A stretch of 56,209 bases of DNA from Oscillospiraceae bacterium (GCA_017515345.1 JAFWFZ010000004.1:1-56209), one strand, 5' to 3'; positions 40,565 through 49,452 are shown, counted from the first letter of the stretch. Numbers and translations are program-made. The notes: generated by a model from the sequence alone, not told the origin.

Positions 40565-42409
40565 TCACCCTCTCGCGGTGGACACCCACTCCAGCATCGT
40601 CTCCACGGAGACGGACTCGTTCATGGTGAACCGATTGAGCCCGTAGAGGGACTGGGGCATCCCCTTGATGATGGTATTGCTGCCGAACTCGGTGTCAAAG
40701 GTCATGTCGAAGCCGTTTTCCAGCACGGTGACCTGGGCCAGATCGTCATAGAGCCCGTTTGGATAAGCCAGCACATGGGCACGCTCCCCCGTTGCCGACA
40801 GGATCAGCCCGGCGATCTCTCCGCAGTCGGCGGCCAGGGCGGCGCGGTAATCCGCCTCGCTCTCCCCCTCCCACCGCAGGATGCTCTCCCGGGGCTTGCC
40901 GGATTCGTAGGGGGCCCACTGGTGCATGTCGAAGGTGTGGCTCTGGACGGAGATCACGCCGGAGGATACCATTTCCGCCGCCTGCGCCCATGAGAAATGG
41001 GGCGTGATGGGAAAGTCCGTATCCTTATAATGCTCCGTGCAGCCCACGGTGGAGCCGATGACGAAAATGGTCGCCCGGAAGCCGTACCGCTCCAGAATCG
41101 GCCAGGCATACTCATAGTTGCTGAGGTATCCGTCGTCAAAGGTGATCACCACCGGCTTCTCCGGCAGAGGCTCCCCCCGCCGCACATAGGCGATGAGGTC
41201 GTCCGGCGTCACGGACTCATACCCCGCGTCCCGGAGGGCTTTCATCTGCGCCTCGAACAGCTCCGGCGTGATGGCGGTGGAGTCGTTGCCCACCTCGTCG
41301 AGGTGGTGGTACATGAGCACGGGCACGTCGGCGGTGTACGCCTCCTCCGGCAGGGGCGCGGCGGCGCGGAGCGCCTCCTGATGCGCCGCGGCCGTCTCCG
41401 CCCGGACGTAGGCGCCGAAATCCTCCGGCACATAGGGCTCCCCGTCATAGGTCATCCTGGCGGCGGCCATGTCTCCCACGCAGTTGCGGAAGTGGGTCTC
41501 GTCGTAAAAGTACCGGGGCTCGAAGCTGACTGAGCTCCGGGAGAAGTCCCAGTAGGGCGTCACCTCCGCCAGCCGGGCGTAAAAGTCCTCCACCTGCTCC
41601 CGGGGAAACCAGTCGAGGTAGTCGGCGTAGACCGGCGCGCACACCACGTAAAGGGACACGCCCCGCTCCTCGCACAGGTCCCGGATGGCGGCCACGCTGC
41701 GCAGGGTGCCCTGAACGGCCGTCTCATTGGTACGGAGACTGGCCTCCGGGTAATCGGCAAAGGCGGGGTAGCTCATATAGTACCGCTCCAGGGAGCCGAT
41801 GGCCTCCGCGTCCCGGACCTTCTTGTCATAGGCGCCGGTCGCCTCGTCGAACACGTCGAAGGGCTGGGTCATGTACGTGTCCCTCGCCATGGCCTTCAGC
41901 TTGTCCAGCCCGTGGCGGGGGTCGCAGAACAGGTATCTGAGGTAAAACGGCAGCGCCCGCTCCCCCGTCACCTCCGGCAGCATGGCGTAGGACAGGGGGT
42001 CCGGCAGGGTGTCGTAATAGACGGCGTTATCCAGATACACGTTCAGAACGAGGTTCTCCACCCGGCAGTTGTCCGTGAGCCACCGGGCCAGCTGCTCCGC
42101 GTCCAGCATATCCGCGCCGTACATGATCATGTTGTAGAAATCGGCCCCCCAGTAGCCGCCGAAGGTCACCGGGGAAAAGGAGCTGGTGGAGGAGCAGCCG
42201 ATGATATAGCTGTCATACTCCTGCCAGTGCTTTTTTAGCCACGTGACCTTTGCCGTGCGGGGATTCACCGTCATCTCATAGGACGGCCACTCCAGCAGCT
42301 CCCCGGGGAACACGCCGAAGGGATCGGTGATGAAGTTGAAGGCGGCGATCAGCAGCACGATGGCCAGCACTGTGCCCAAAAATGCCGCGATCCATTTTTT
42401 CGAAGACAT
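40565..42409 (-). CDS. DltD-like SGNH acyltransferase fused to a polysaccharide deacetylase
   Basis: 614 residues from ATG 42409, with AAAGGGG upstream. A membrane anchor (about residues 6-27) is followed by an SGNH/AlgX-DltD-like domain: GCSSTSSF near residue 72 holds the Ser, and FYDETHFRN near 300 holds the Asp-His pair. A NodB polysaccharide deacetylase domain starts near residue 350: PVLMYHHL, VITFDDGY, then SHTFDMHQ (metal His pair), ending TNTIIKGMPQ-type. The fusion joins an O-acyl transferase with an N- or O-deacetylase outside the cell. It takes the position of DltD in the operon. I know no described dlt-like operon with this fusion. Confidence 0.85.
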   Translation of the reverse strand: MSSKKWIAAFLGTVLAIVLLIAAFNFITDPFGVFPGELLEWPSYEMTVNPRTAKVTWLKKHWQEYDSYIIGCSSTSSFSPVTFGGYWGADFYNMIMYGADMLDAEQLARWLTDNCRVENLVLNVYLDNAVYYDTLPDPLSYAMLPEVTGERALPFYLRYLFCDPRHGLDKLKAMARDTYMTQPFDVFDEATGAYDKKVRDAEAIGSLERYYMSYPAFADYPEASLRTNETAVQGTLRSVAAIRDLCEERGVSLYVVCAPVYADYLDWFPREQVEDFYARLAEVTPYWDFSRSSVSFEPRYFYDETHFRNCVGDMAAARMTYDGEPYVPEDFGAYVRAETAAAHQEALRAAAPLPEEAYTADVPVLMYHHLDEVGNDSTAITPELFEAQMKALRDAGYESVTPDDLIAYVRRGEPLPEKPVVITFDDGYLSNYEYAWPILERYGFRATIFVIGSTVGCTEHYKDTDFPITPHFSWAQAAEMVSSGVISVQSHTFDMHQWAPYESGKPRESILRWEGESEADYRAALAADCGEIAGLILSATGERAHVLAYPNGLYDDLAQVTVLENGFDMTFDTEFGSNTIIKGMPQSLYGLNRFTMNESVSVETMLEWVSTARG

Positions 42410-42441
42410 CGCGTCCCCTTTCACAGGCTCCCGCGGGAGCG

Positions 42442-43971
42442 TCAAAACTGTTTGTAGATGAAATCCGATGAAATGTGGCTGCCCCGGAGGATCCCCAGGC
42501 AGAGGATCGCAAGGAGCGGCAGCGCGATGGCGAGCCACTGGATGAGGGGCGGCCGCTTCTCCAGCCAGAGCCGGATATCGCCGCGTTTTTCCTCAAAGAG
42601 TTCCACCAGGACAAGGATCAGCACGCCGGCGGCCACGATCAGCAGGTCCCCCGCGCCCAGGCCCAGCTCCCCGACAGCGCCCAGCTCCTGAAACCGCGGG
42701 TGGACGAACAGCTCCTTCACCATCCAGAGCGCGGTGAGGAGCCGCGGCGCGCGGGTGATATAGCGTCCGAAGAAGACGATCACGGCCGTGTGCGCCATTC
42801 GGAACGCCCGCCAGGGGCCGGTCTCCCGGACGCCCAGCCGGCTTTTCCAGCTCTCGAACGCCGGCGCCAGCAGGATGGACAGGGTGATGATCGCCCCGTT
42901 CCAGAAGCCGAAGGCGATATAGCGGAAGTTCGCCCCGTGCCACACGCCGATGATGAGATACACGATGAACGTAGCCAGGGAGGTGGGGATCACCTTGCCC
43001 AGCTTGCCGGGGAAGCGGCGGCGGGCCGCCTTGCCCAGCCTGGCGAAGGGCTTCGACAGGGAGATGGGATAGAACACATAGTCCCGCATCCAGGCGCCCA
43101 GGGTGATGTGCCACCGGCGCCAGAAATCCGCCAGGGAAACGGAAAACAGCGGCCTTTTGAAGTTTGCCGCCAGCTCGATCCCGAAGAGCCGCGCCGCGCC
43201 GACGGCGATGTCGATGCCGCCGGAGAAGTCGCAGTAGAGCTGCACGCAGTAGAACAGCACGCCCAGCGCCTGCACCGCGCCGCCGTGGGACCAGGGATCG
43301 CCCATGACCGTGTTCACCAGCACCGCCGCCCGGTCCGCGATGATGAGCTTTTTCATATAGCCCCACATCATCTGCTGGAGCCCGTACTTCACATGGTCCG
43401 CGTCAAAGCGCCGCTCCGCCAGAAGCTGCGGCGCCAGCTCCCCGAAGCGGCTGATGGGTCCCTGCACCATCTGCGGGAAAAAGCTGACGAAGAGCAGGAG
43501 CTTCAGGGGATTCCTCTCCGGGGCGACCTTATCCCGGTACACGTCGACCACGTAGCCCACGGACTGGAACATAAAAAACGAAACGCCCAGGGGCATGAGC
43601 AGACCGGAAACGCCCAGATCCCGCCCGCCCAGAAGGGGCGACAGGAGCTGCGCGGTGAAATTCCAGTATTTGAGGAAAAATAGCAGCCCGAAGTTGAGCA
43701 GGCATGCCGCCGCCACGCACCACCGGCGGGCCGCCAGGCGCCTGTCCCCATCCGCGCGGCGCTTTTCGTTGAGCCTCCCCAGCGCCAGGCCGCAGACATA
43801 GACGACCAGCGCCGTGAAGAGGACGTAAAGAACGGCGAGCCCTCCCCCGACGCAGTAGAACGCCAGTCCCGCGGCGAGCAGCACGATCCACCGGAGCTTT
43901 TTCGGCGCGAGGTAGTATACCGCCGCGGCCGCGGCCAGAAGGATCAGGAAGCCCGGTGAGGTGAGCGACAT
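42442..43971 (-). CDS. MBOAT membrane-bound O-acyltransferase (DltB-like)
   Basis: 509 residues from ATG 43971, 1 bp past the stop of the carrier-protein gene. Many membrane helices with the MBOAT core: QGPISRFGEL, YCDFSGGIDIAVG, ANFKRPLFSVSLADFWRRWH, and the catalytic His in GVWHGANFRYIAFGFWNG (about residue 320). It belongs to the DltB/AlgI group, which moves an acyl group from a carrier protein to the outside. Neighbours are exactly an adenylation enzyme, a carrier and a DltD-like protein, so it is the membrane step of a dlt-like pathway. Confidence 0.93.
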   Translation of the reverse strand: MSLTSPGFLILLAAAAAVYYLAPKKLRWIVLLAAGLAFYCVGGGLAVLYVLFTALVVYVCGLALGRLNEKRRADGDRRLAARRWCVAAACLLNFGLLFFLKYWNFTAQLLSPLLGGRDLGVSGLLMPLGVSFFMFQSVGYVVDVYRDKVAPERNPLKLLLFVSFFPQMVQGPISRFGELAPQLLAERRFDADHVKYGLQQMMWGYMKKLIIADRAAVLVNTVMGDPWSHGGAVQALGVLFYCVQLYCDFSGGIDIAVGAARLFGIELAANFKRPLFSVSLADFWRRWHITLGAWMRDYVFYPISLSKPFARLGKAARRRFPGKLGKVIPTSLATFIVYLIIGVWHGANFRYIAFGFWNGAIITLSILLAPAFESWKSRLGVRETGPWRAFRMAHTAVIVFFGRYITRAPRLLTALWMVKELFVHPRFQELGAVGELGLGAGDLLIVAAGVLILVLVELFEEKRGDIRLWLEKRPPLIQWLAIALPLLAILCLGILRGSHISSDFIYKQF

Positions 43972-43972
43972 A

Positions 43973-44200
43973 TCAGCCCTGCCTGCGCTCGATGAGCGCG
44001 AGCATGGCGTCCGCGGAGTTGAAATTCTCCGGAAGCAGATCGTCCACGCCGATGTCCGCGTCAAACGCCTCCCGCAGCTCCGTGACGATGGCCACGATGT
44101 CGAGGGATTCCAGGATGCCGTCGTCGATAAGCGCGGTCTCCGCCGCGAAATCCACGCCAGGGCATACCTCGGTGAGTATCCGGATCAGCTTTTCCTTCAT
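43973..44200 (-). CDS. Acyl/D-alanyl carrier protein (DltC-like)
   Basis: 75 residues. The phosphopantetheine-attachment serine lies in DDGILESLDIVAI (Ser about residue 32), the DltC-like form of the ACP motif. It would be charged by the AMP-binding enzyme at 44971 and deliver its cargo to the MBOAT at 42442. GAGG lies upstream of ATG 44200. The stop is 1 bp from the MBOAT start. Confidence 0.93.
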   Translation of the reverse strand: MKEKLIRILTEVCPGVDFAAETALIDDGILESLDIVAIVTELREAFDADIGVDDLLPENFNSADAMLALIERRQG

Positions 44201-44216
44201 AACAAAACCTCATTCT

Positions 44217-44993
44217 TTATACAGTACGGCCTTTAAACAGAACGGCTGAACGGGCCCCGTCCGGCGAGTATCCCGCCGACAGGTAGGCCCGGACGGCCGG
44301 GATATTCTCCTCCCCGGTCCAGACGGCGCTCCGCATGCCGTCCGTCTCCGCGAGGAAGCCGCGGATGAGCCGCCCCGCAAGGCCGCGGCCCCGGTATCCC
44401 TCCCCCACCGCCAGGTGGCGGATCTGCGTCTGCTTCCCGCTGACCGAAAAGTGGATGAGCCCGCAGAGGGTGTCACGTTCGCGCACCGCCAGGAGTCTCC
44501 GCCCGGCAAACGCGTCCCGGAGCTCCTCCTCCCCCGGCAGGCAGCCGGTGAGGGAGGAAAAGTGCCCTCTCAAAAACGCCCCCGCCTCCTCCGGACTCTC
44601 CGGTGAACAAAGCGGCTCCTCCGGCGGGTCACAGGGTCCCGCGGGGCGCGCGAGCCGTATCCGGCGCAGGACCGTTTCAAAGCCGGCGGCCTCAAACCGC
44701 TCCGGCAGGGCGGCGAGGCCGGTATCCCGCTCCCGGAACGCGATCTCGCAAACGGCGCCGTCCGACAGCGCGGGCAGCGGCGCGCCCGGCTCCATCAGAA
44801 AGCTCAGCAGGGCGCGGTCCCCCCTGTCCCGCAGGAGGAAAAGGCCGTGTTCCGTCTCCAGCGCGGTCAGGGCGCCCCGGCGGATGTAGGGCTCATAGGT
44901 CTCCCGCGTGATCAGCGTATTTGTCAGAACGCCCCGGCGCATGTGCTTCTCCGCCAGGGCGGACAGCCGGTCAAAGCGCCCGATCCGTTCCAT
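44217..44993 (-). CDS. GNAT N-acetyltransferase in the dlt-like operon
   Basis: 258 residues. The C-terminal half carries the acetyl-CoA-binding motif A (IRHLAVGEGYRGRGLAGRLIR, about residues 195-215) and the following ENIPAVRAYLSAGY. The N-terminal half (about residues 1-130) is a separate, more divergent lobe. Its start overlaps the adenylation gene stop by 23 bp and uses AGGAG 7 nt upstream. GNAT enzymes are not part of normal dlt operons. It may N-acylate the activated amino acid or a sugar amine of the polymer. Substrate unknown. Confidence 0.87.
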   Translation of the reverse strand: MERIGRFDRLSALAEKHMRRGVLTNTLITRETYEPYIRRGALTALETEHGLFLLRDRGDRALLSFLMEPGAPLPALSDGAVCEIAFRERDTGLAALPERFEAAGFETVLRRIRLARPAGPCDPPEEPLCSPESPEEAGAFLRGHFSSLTGCLPGEEELRDAFAGRRLLAVRERDTLCGLIHFSVSGKQTQIRHLAVGEGYRGRGLAGRLIRGFLAETDGMRSAVWTGEENIPAVRAYLSAGYSPDGARSAVLFKGRTV

Positions 44994-46497
44994 GGAGGAG
45001 CTCCTGTTCCAGCCGTTTCCGGTCCGCTTTTCCGTTGGCGGTACGGGGCATACGGTCCAGCCTGTGATAGATATTCGGTATCATGTACCGGGGCAGCGCG
45101 GCGCGGAGGGCCCTCGCCAGCTCGCCGCCCTCCGGTCCGCCGGTATAGGCGCAGACGATCCTGTCCCGCTCCCCGTCGTAGAGGCAGACGGCCTCGCCCA
45201 CGCCGGGGACGGCGCCGACGGCCGTCTCGATCTCCCCCAGCTCGACGCGGTAGCCCATGTGCTTCACCTGGCCGTCCCTCCGGGAGACGAAGATGAACAC
45301 CCCGTCCTCGTCCATCACGGCCAAGTCCCCGGTACGGTAGATGCGCTCCGGCCAGGCGCCGCTGCGCGGATCGGGGATGAAGGCCGCCGCCGTCCGTTCC
45401 GGGTCGCCGAAATATCCCTTGGCCACTCCGGAGCCCCGGACGCAGAGCTCCCCCGTCTCGCCGGGGCCCACCGGCTCCAGCGCCTCGTTCAGGAGAAAGA
45501 CCTCCTTATTGGGGCAGGCTCTGCCGATGGGGACGGGCTCGTTGTCCGAAAACTCCCGCTCGATGGGATAGTATGTGCAGTCCACCGTCACCTCGGTGGG
45601 CCCGTATAGGTTTACATAATGTACATCCGGCAGCGCCCGCCGCCAGATATTGAGCTGCTTCGCCCGCAGCGCCTCGCCCCCCAGGATGACCTTTTTCACG
45701 GTCACGGGCGGGTCCTTCTCCAGCACGCCGGAGTTGGCCGTCAGGTGGAAGGCGGAGGTGGCCCAGATGAGGGCAGTGACGCCCTTTTCGTTCAGGAAGC
45801 CGGTGAGCAGCGTGGGAAACATGAAGGCTTTCTTCGGGATGATGCGGGCCGTGGCCCCGCATTTCAGCACGGTGTAGATATCCTTCACGGACAGGTCGAA
45901 GAAAAACGGCGCCTGGCTGCCCAGCACGTCGTCTGCCGTGAGGGACATCTCCTCCGTGAACCACTCCACGAAGTCGATGAGGCTCCGGTGGCTGACCACG
46001 ATGCCCTTTGGCTCCCCCGTGGAGCCGGAGGTGAAGATCACATAGGCGGGGTCCTCGTCCAGGATACGGGAGCGCCGTTTGAGCAGCATGGCTTCATCCG
46101 GCTCCGGGGCGCGGTCCCCCATCCCGACGACCGGGCAGAGGCGGAAAGCGTCCGCAGTCTCCCGCATCGCGGCGGGGGCGATGACGGCCGCGGGGGCGAG
46201 CCGCTCCAGGATACCGCGCATCCGCTCCTTCGGCATATCCGCGTCCACGGGCACGTAGAAGCAGCCGGCGTACAGCGCGCCCATGAAGGCGGCGACGGAG
46301 GCGGCGCTCCGCTCCGTGAGCACGGCCACCGGCGCGTTGACACGGTCCGTCACGGAAGCCACGGAGGCGGCGAGCTCCAGCGCCGACCGACGCAGCGCGG
46401 CAAAGCTCATTTCTCCGCTCTCGTCGGCAAAGGCGATCTTATCCGGACAGAGGGCCGCCGTGCCCTCCAGATACTCCACCGCGTTTTTGATGAGCAC
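44971..46497 (-). CDS. AMP-binding adenylation enzyme (DltA-like)
   Basis: 508 residues from GTG 46497, behind GGAGG; the frame running on to 46899 is an antisense shadow. Adenylation motifs in order: YVIFTSGSTGEPKG (about residues 150-163), NLYGPTEVT, YRTGDLA, and NGKADRK at the C-terminus. It activates an amino or carboxylic acid with ATP and loads it on the carrier protein encoded two genes downstream. The binding pocket need not match D-alanine. It is the first gene of the operon (adenylation, GNAT, carrier, MBOAT, SGNH-deacetylase). Confidence 0.92.
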   Translation of the reverse strand: MLIKNAVEYLEGTAALCPDKIAFADESGEMSFAALRRSALELAASVASVTDRVNAPVAVLTERSAASVAAFMGALYAGCFYVPVDADMPKERMRGILERLAPAAVIAPAAMRETADAFRLCPVVGMGDRAPEPDEAMLLKRRSRILDEDPAYVIFTSGSTGEPKGIVVSHRSLIDFVEWFTEEMSLTADDVLGSQAPFFFDLSVKDIYTVLKCGATARIIPKKAFMFPTLLTGFLNEKGVTALIWATSAFHLTANSGVLEKDPPVTVKKVILGGEALRAKQLNIWRRALPDVHYVNLYGPTEVTVDCTYYPIEREFSDNEPVPIGRACPNKEVFLLNEALEPVGPGETGELCVRGSGVAKGYFGDPERTAAAFIPDPRSGAWPERIYRTGDLAVMDEDGVFIFVSRRDGQVKHMGYRVELGEIETAVGAVPGVGEAVCLYDGERDRIVCAYTGGPEGGELARALRAALPRYMIPNIYHRLDRMPRTANGKADRKRLEQELLHGTDRAL

Positions 46498-46579
46498 GGT
46501 ATTCCCTCCTCCCACTCGTGATGTGTATTGAGAAATTATATCGCGTTTCCCCTGCCCGCGCAACTTTTTTATGAGAACG

Positions 46580-46613
46580 GGGGAGGACGGCGCACCGTCC
46601 TCCCCCGTTCTTC
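46580..46613 (-). terminator. Terminator between the FAD enzyme and the dlt-like operon
   Basis: GGGGGAGGACGG pairs with CCGTCCTCCCCC around CGCA. The T-tract is modest on the minus strand (GTTCTC), so the two units may not be fully insulated. Confidence 0.6.
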
Positions 46614-48194
46614 CTATTCCGCTCCGATCAGATCCCGGCACACCCGTTCGGCGCACCTGACGCCGTCGGCGGCGGCGGACATGATGCCCCCCGCATAGCC
46701 GGCGCCCTCCCCGCAGGGGTAGAGCCCAGACACGGACACGGACTCCATCTCCTCCCGCAGGATGCGCACGGGGCAGGAGGATCGTGTCTCCACCGCGGTC
46801 AGCACCGCGTCCGGGGACGCGAAGCCCCGAATCTTCCGTTCCATCTGCGGAAGCGCCTCGGCCAGCGCCTCGCACACGAACTCCGGCAGCACCTGCCACA
46901 GATCACAGTACCGCACGCCGGGCTCATAGGTGGGCTTCACCCGGCCGGGGCCCGCGCTTGGCCGCTTTTTCAGGAAGTCGCCCACCAGCTGCGCGGGGGC
47001 CCGCCAGTCCCCGCCGCCCGCGCGGAACGCCGCCCGCTCCAGCGTTCGCTGGAAGGCCACGCCCGCCGTGGGATCGCCGGGATAGTCCTCCGGCGTCACG
47101 CTCACCAGGAGGCCGCCGCAGCAATTCTCCCCGTCCCGGGCATATTCGCTCATGCCGTTGGTGACCACCATCCCCTCCTCCGAGGCGGCGGCCACCACGC
47201 TTCCGCCGGGGCAGACGCAGAAGGTATAGACGCTCCGCCCGCCCTTCAGGTGGACGGCCAGTTTGTAATCCGAGGCGGGCAGGGTGCCCAGGGTGGCGGC
47301 CTCGCCGTACTGGGCGGCGTCCACGTCCGCCTGCCGGTGCTCGATGCGCACGCCTACGGAGAAATTCTTCGCCGCCATGGCCACGCCCCGCTGCTCCAGC
47401 ATGGCGAAGGTGTCCCGCGCGCTGTTGCCCGGCGCCAGGATCAGCCGGGAGCAGGCCATCTCGCGCCGCTCCCCCTCCGCCTCCGCAACGATCCCCCGGA
47501 GGCGGCCGTTTTCTGTCACAATGTCCGCGAGGCGGCTGCCGAAGCGGATCTCGCAGCCCAGCTCCAGGAGGCGCTCCCGCACGCGGCGCACCACCTCCCG
47601 CAGCCGGTCCGTGCCGATATGGGGCTTGCCCAGATACAGGATATCCTCCGGCGCGCCGAAGCCCGCCAGCCGTTCCAGAACAAAGCGCATCCGCCGGTCG
47701 TTCACCCCGGTGGTGAGCTTCCCGTCGGAGAAGGTCCCGGCGCCCCCCTCCCCGAACTGGACGTTGGACTCCGTATCCAGCCCTCCGCCGGACCAGAACC
47801 GGCGCACGTCGGCGCCGCGGCGCTCCACGGGCTGTCCCCGCTCCAGGACGAGGCACTTCACCCCCGCCTCCGCCAGGCACAGAGCGGCGAAAAGCCCCGC
47901 GGGCCCCATACCGGCCACCACGGGCCGCTCATCCGCCGCCACGTTCCCATAGGGGAAGACGTAGCGCTCCCCCGGCTCATATTTCTCCGCGCCGGCCCGG
48001 ATCGCCCGCGCCTCGTCGTCCGTCTCGGCGGCCAGGGAACAGACGTAGTGGACGTCCGACTTTCGCCTGGCGTCCACCGAGCAGCGCAGGATCCGGGCAT
48101 TCCGCACGGGCACGCCCAGCCGCTCCTCCATAAGCCGCGCGGCGGTCTCAGGCTCCGGCCGCACCGGGGTGTGTATGTCGTTCAGTCTGATCAT
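46614..48194 (-). CDS. FAD-dependent NAD(P)/FAD oxidoreductase (COG2509-type)
   Basis: 526 residues. The dinucleotide-binding motif VVAGMGPAGLFAALCLAEAG is near residues 92-111. Others: SNVQFGEGGAGTFSDGKLTTG, YLGKPHIGTDRLR near residue 190, LAPGNSARDTF, and the final YPCGEGAGYAGGIMSAAADG, which closes the FAD site. This is the widespread firmicute family of FAD-dependent proteins of unknown substrate. It resembles no Fe-S- or thiol-redox member with a known role. It appears to be a single-gene unit; its operon relation to the neighbouring dlt-like genes is uncertain. Confidence 0.88.
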   Translation of the reverse strand: MIRLNDIHTPVRPEPETAARLMEERLGVPVRNARILRCSVDARRKSDVHYVCSLAAETDDEARAIRAGAEKYEPGERYVFPYGNVAADERPVVAGMGPAGLFAALCLAEAGVKCLVLERGQPVERRGADVRRFWSGGGLDTESNVQFGEGGAGTFSDGKLTTGVNDRRMRFVLERLAGFGAPEDILYLGKPHIGTDRLREVVRRVRERLLELGCEIRFGSRLADIVTENGRLRGIVAEAEGERREMACSRLILAPGNSARDTFAMLEQRGVAMAAKNFSVGVRIEHRQADVDAAQYGEAATLGTLPASDYKLAVHLKGGRSVYTFCVCPGGSVVAAASEEGMVVTNGMSEYARDGENCCGGLLVSVTPEDYPGDPTAGVAFQRTLERAAFRAGGGDWRAPAQLVGDFLKKRPSAGPGRVKPTYEPGVRYCDLWQVLPEFVCEALAEALPQMERKIRGFASPDAVLTAVETRSSCPVRILREEMESVSVSGLYPCGEGAGYAGGIMSAAADGVRCAERVCRDLIGAE

Positions 48195-48249
48195 CGCGTC
48201 GCTCCTGAAATCGAGTCTGGTGAAAATTAAAAACTTTTTATAAAAGCTA

Positions 48250-48278
48250 TTGACATTCCCGTTCGATCGTAGTATATT
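48250..48278 (+). promoter_or_regulatory. Consensus promoter for the candidate RNA
   Basis: TTGACA (48250-48255), 17-nt spacer, TATATT (48273-48278). There is no reading frame with a good start after it. Confidence 0.8.
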
Positions 48279-48284
48279 TTAGAC

Positions 48285-48568
48285 ACAAAGAGAAAGGCTG
48301 CAGCGACCGGGAGGGTTCGAGCGGCCGAGTATCTTGAAAGCATCCGGATATAGATGGTTCCGGCTTGGTCCATGGCAGTATGGGTCAGCGGACCCGATCG
48401 GCGCTCGCGGCGGCAACAGCCGTTTAAATAGAAGGCGCAAGTTTTCTGCATCGGAGACGTAAGACGAAGCATGTATGACCGGGTGGAAAGGTGGTATTAG
48501 TCCATTGATAACTGAATACCAGGCGTAGCCCCGCATCCGCGCTGGACGGATGCGGGGTTGTGGTTTTT
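48285..48568 (+). ncRNA. Candidate ~285-nt structured noncoding RNA
   Basis: An intergenic stretch with a consensus promoter at its left end and an intrinsic terminator at its right: CCCCGCATCCG (48529-48539) with CGGATGCGGGG (48547-48557), then TTGTGGTTTTT. Between them are locally paired segments: GGGTC-AGCG-GACCC (48382-48395), CCGGA/TCCGG (near 48345-48365), and TGGTATT/AATACCA (48492-48498 with 48515-48521). No open frame has a usable start. It does not look like RNase P, tmRNA, SRP RNA or a T-box by eye. A member of a known orphan family such as the raiA motif is possible. Confidence 0.65.
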
Positions 48569-48585
48569 CATGCGGTTTTTCTCCG

Positions 48586-49344
48586 TCACTTCCGGACGAC
48601 GATCACCTGGGGCGACGTGACATAGGCGTAGGAGAAGTCGATCTTCTCCAGGTCCGCGTCGTTGCGCTCCATGGCGCCTATGGCAAACTGCACGCGCCCG
48701 TACCACACCTCGTCCACCAGGCCGCTGTGGGGCACGTCGCGGATCTCCAGCCCCACGCCCAGCCGGTCGCAGATGGCCCGGGCGCAGTCCACGTCGATCC
48801 CGGCCCAGGCCCCGTCCGCGTCCAGATAGGACCAGGGATACCGGCTACTGTCCGCCGCCACGGCGATGGTGTGCTCATACTCCGACTCCGGGATCTCCGG
48901 GGCGGAGCCCTTCCCGTTCATATAATAATTGTAAATGGCGTCGAACGTCCCTTCCTCCCGGAGGGCGGTGATCACCTCGTTGGCCGCGGCGGTGAGGTCG
49001 GCGTTCTCCTTGGCGATGGCCAGGCGCCACTCCCCGTCGCTGTATTTCTCCTCCAGCACCCGGAGGCCGCGCTGCGCCTTCGTCACCTTCCCGGCCAGGG
49101 CCTCGTCGATGACCACGCAGTCCACGGTGCCGTAACGCAGGGCGCCCGCCAGCTCCTCCGCCGTTTCATACCCCCTGGCGTCGGGCAGGAGGGCCGCTGC
49201 CAGGGACGTCCTCCACACGCCCACGATACGCCCGGCCATATCGGCGCGGGAAAACACCCGGTTTTCGGGCATGCCGGACGCGCAGCCCGTCAGGGCAAGC
49301 GCAAATATGATCAAGAGGCTCACAAGGGCCGCCGGTTTTTTCAT
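48586..49344 (-). CDS. Solute-binding lipoprotein (SBP family 3) with swapped halves
   Basis: 252 residues, lipobox LALTGC. The order of the family-3 binding fold is reversed. Residues 35-150 match the second half of a normal protein: DMAGRIVGVWRTSL, then YGTVDCVVIDEALAG, ending REEGTFDAIYNYYMNG, which is normally the C-terminus. Residues 158-252 match the first half: HTIAVAADSSRYPWSY, then WAGIDVDCARAICDRLGV, GRVQFAIGAMERN, ending SPQVIVVRK, where the first half normally crosses to the second. This is either a circular permutation or what remains of a tandem pair. Its ligand is probably an amino acid. No permease is next to it. Confidence 0.88.
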   Translation of the reverse strand: MKKPAALVSLLIIFALALTGCASGMPENRVFSRADMAGRIVGVWRTSLAAALLPDARGYETAEELAGALRYGTVDCVVIDEALAGKVTKAQRGLRVLEEKYSDGEWRLAIAKENADLTAAANEVITALREEGTFDAIYNYYMNGKGSAPEIPESEYEHTIAVAADSSRYPWSYLDADGAWAGIDVDCARAICDRLGVGLEIRDVPHSGLVDEVWYGRVQFAIGAMERNDADLEKIDFSYAYVTSPQVIVVRK

Positions 49345-49396
49345 ATGTACAGTCTCCGTTTCAGGACGTCATTTCACTTGACATAATCCTGTTATT

Positions 49397-49425
49397 ATTA
49401 TATTGCACATCGCGCCCCGAGGCAA
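49397..49425 (-). promoter_or_regulatory. Promoter of the solute-binding lipoprotein
   Basis: TTGCCT (49425-49420), 17-nt spacer, TATAAT (49402-49397) on the minus strand. Confidence 0.7.
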
Positions 49426-49452
49426 CGGTTTTTTTGCTGTTTTTATTTGCCA

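Noticed and set aside
46498..46899. N-terminal extension of the adenylation-enzyme frame
   Set aside because: It reads antisense through the terminator and the FAD gene end; GTG 46497 has a good ribosome binding site and a standard family beginning.
48227..48536. Two 81-85 codon minus-strand frames in the intergenic RNA region
   Set aside because: Neither has a ribosome binding site or protein-like composition, and the promoter and terminator in this region point to the plus strand.
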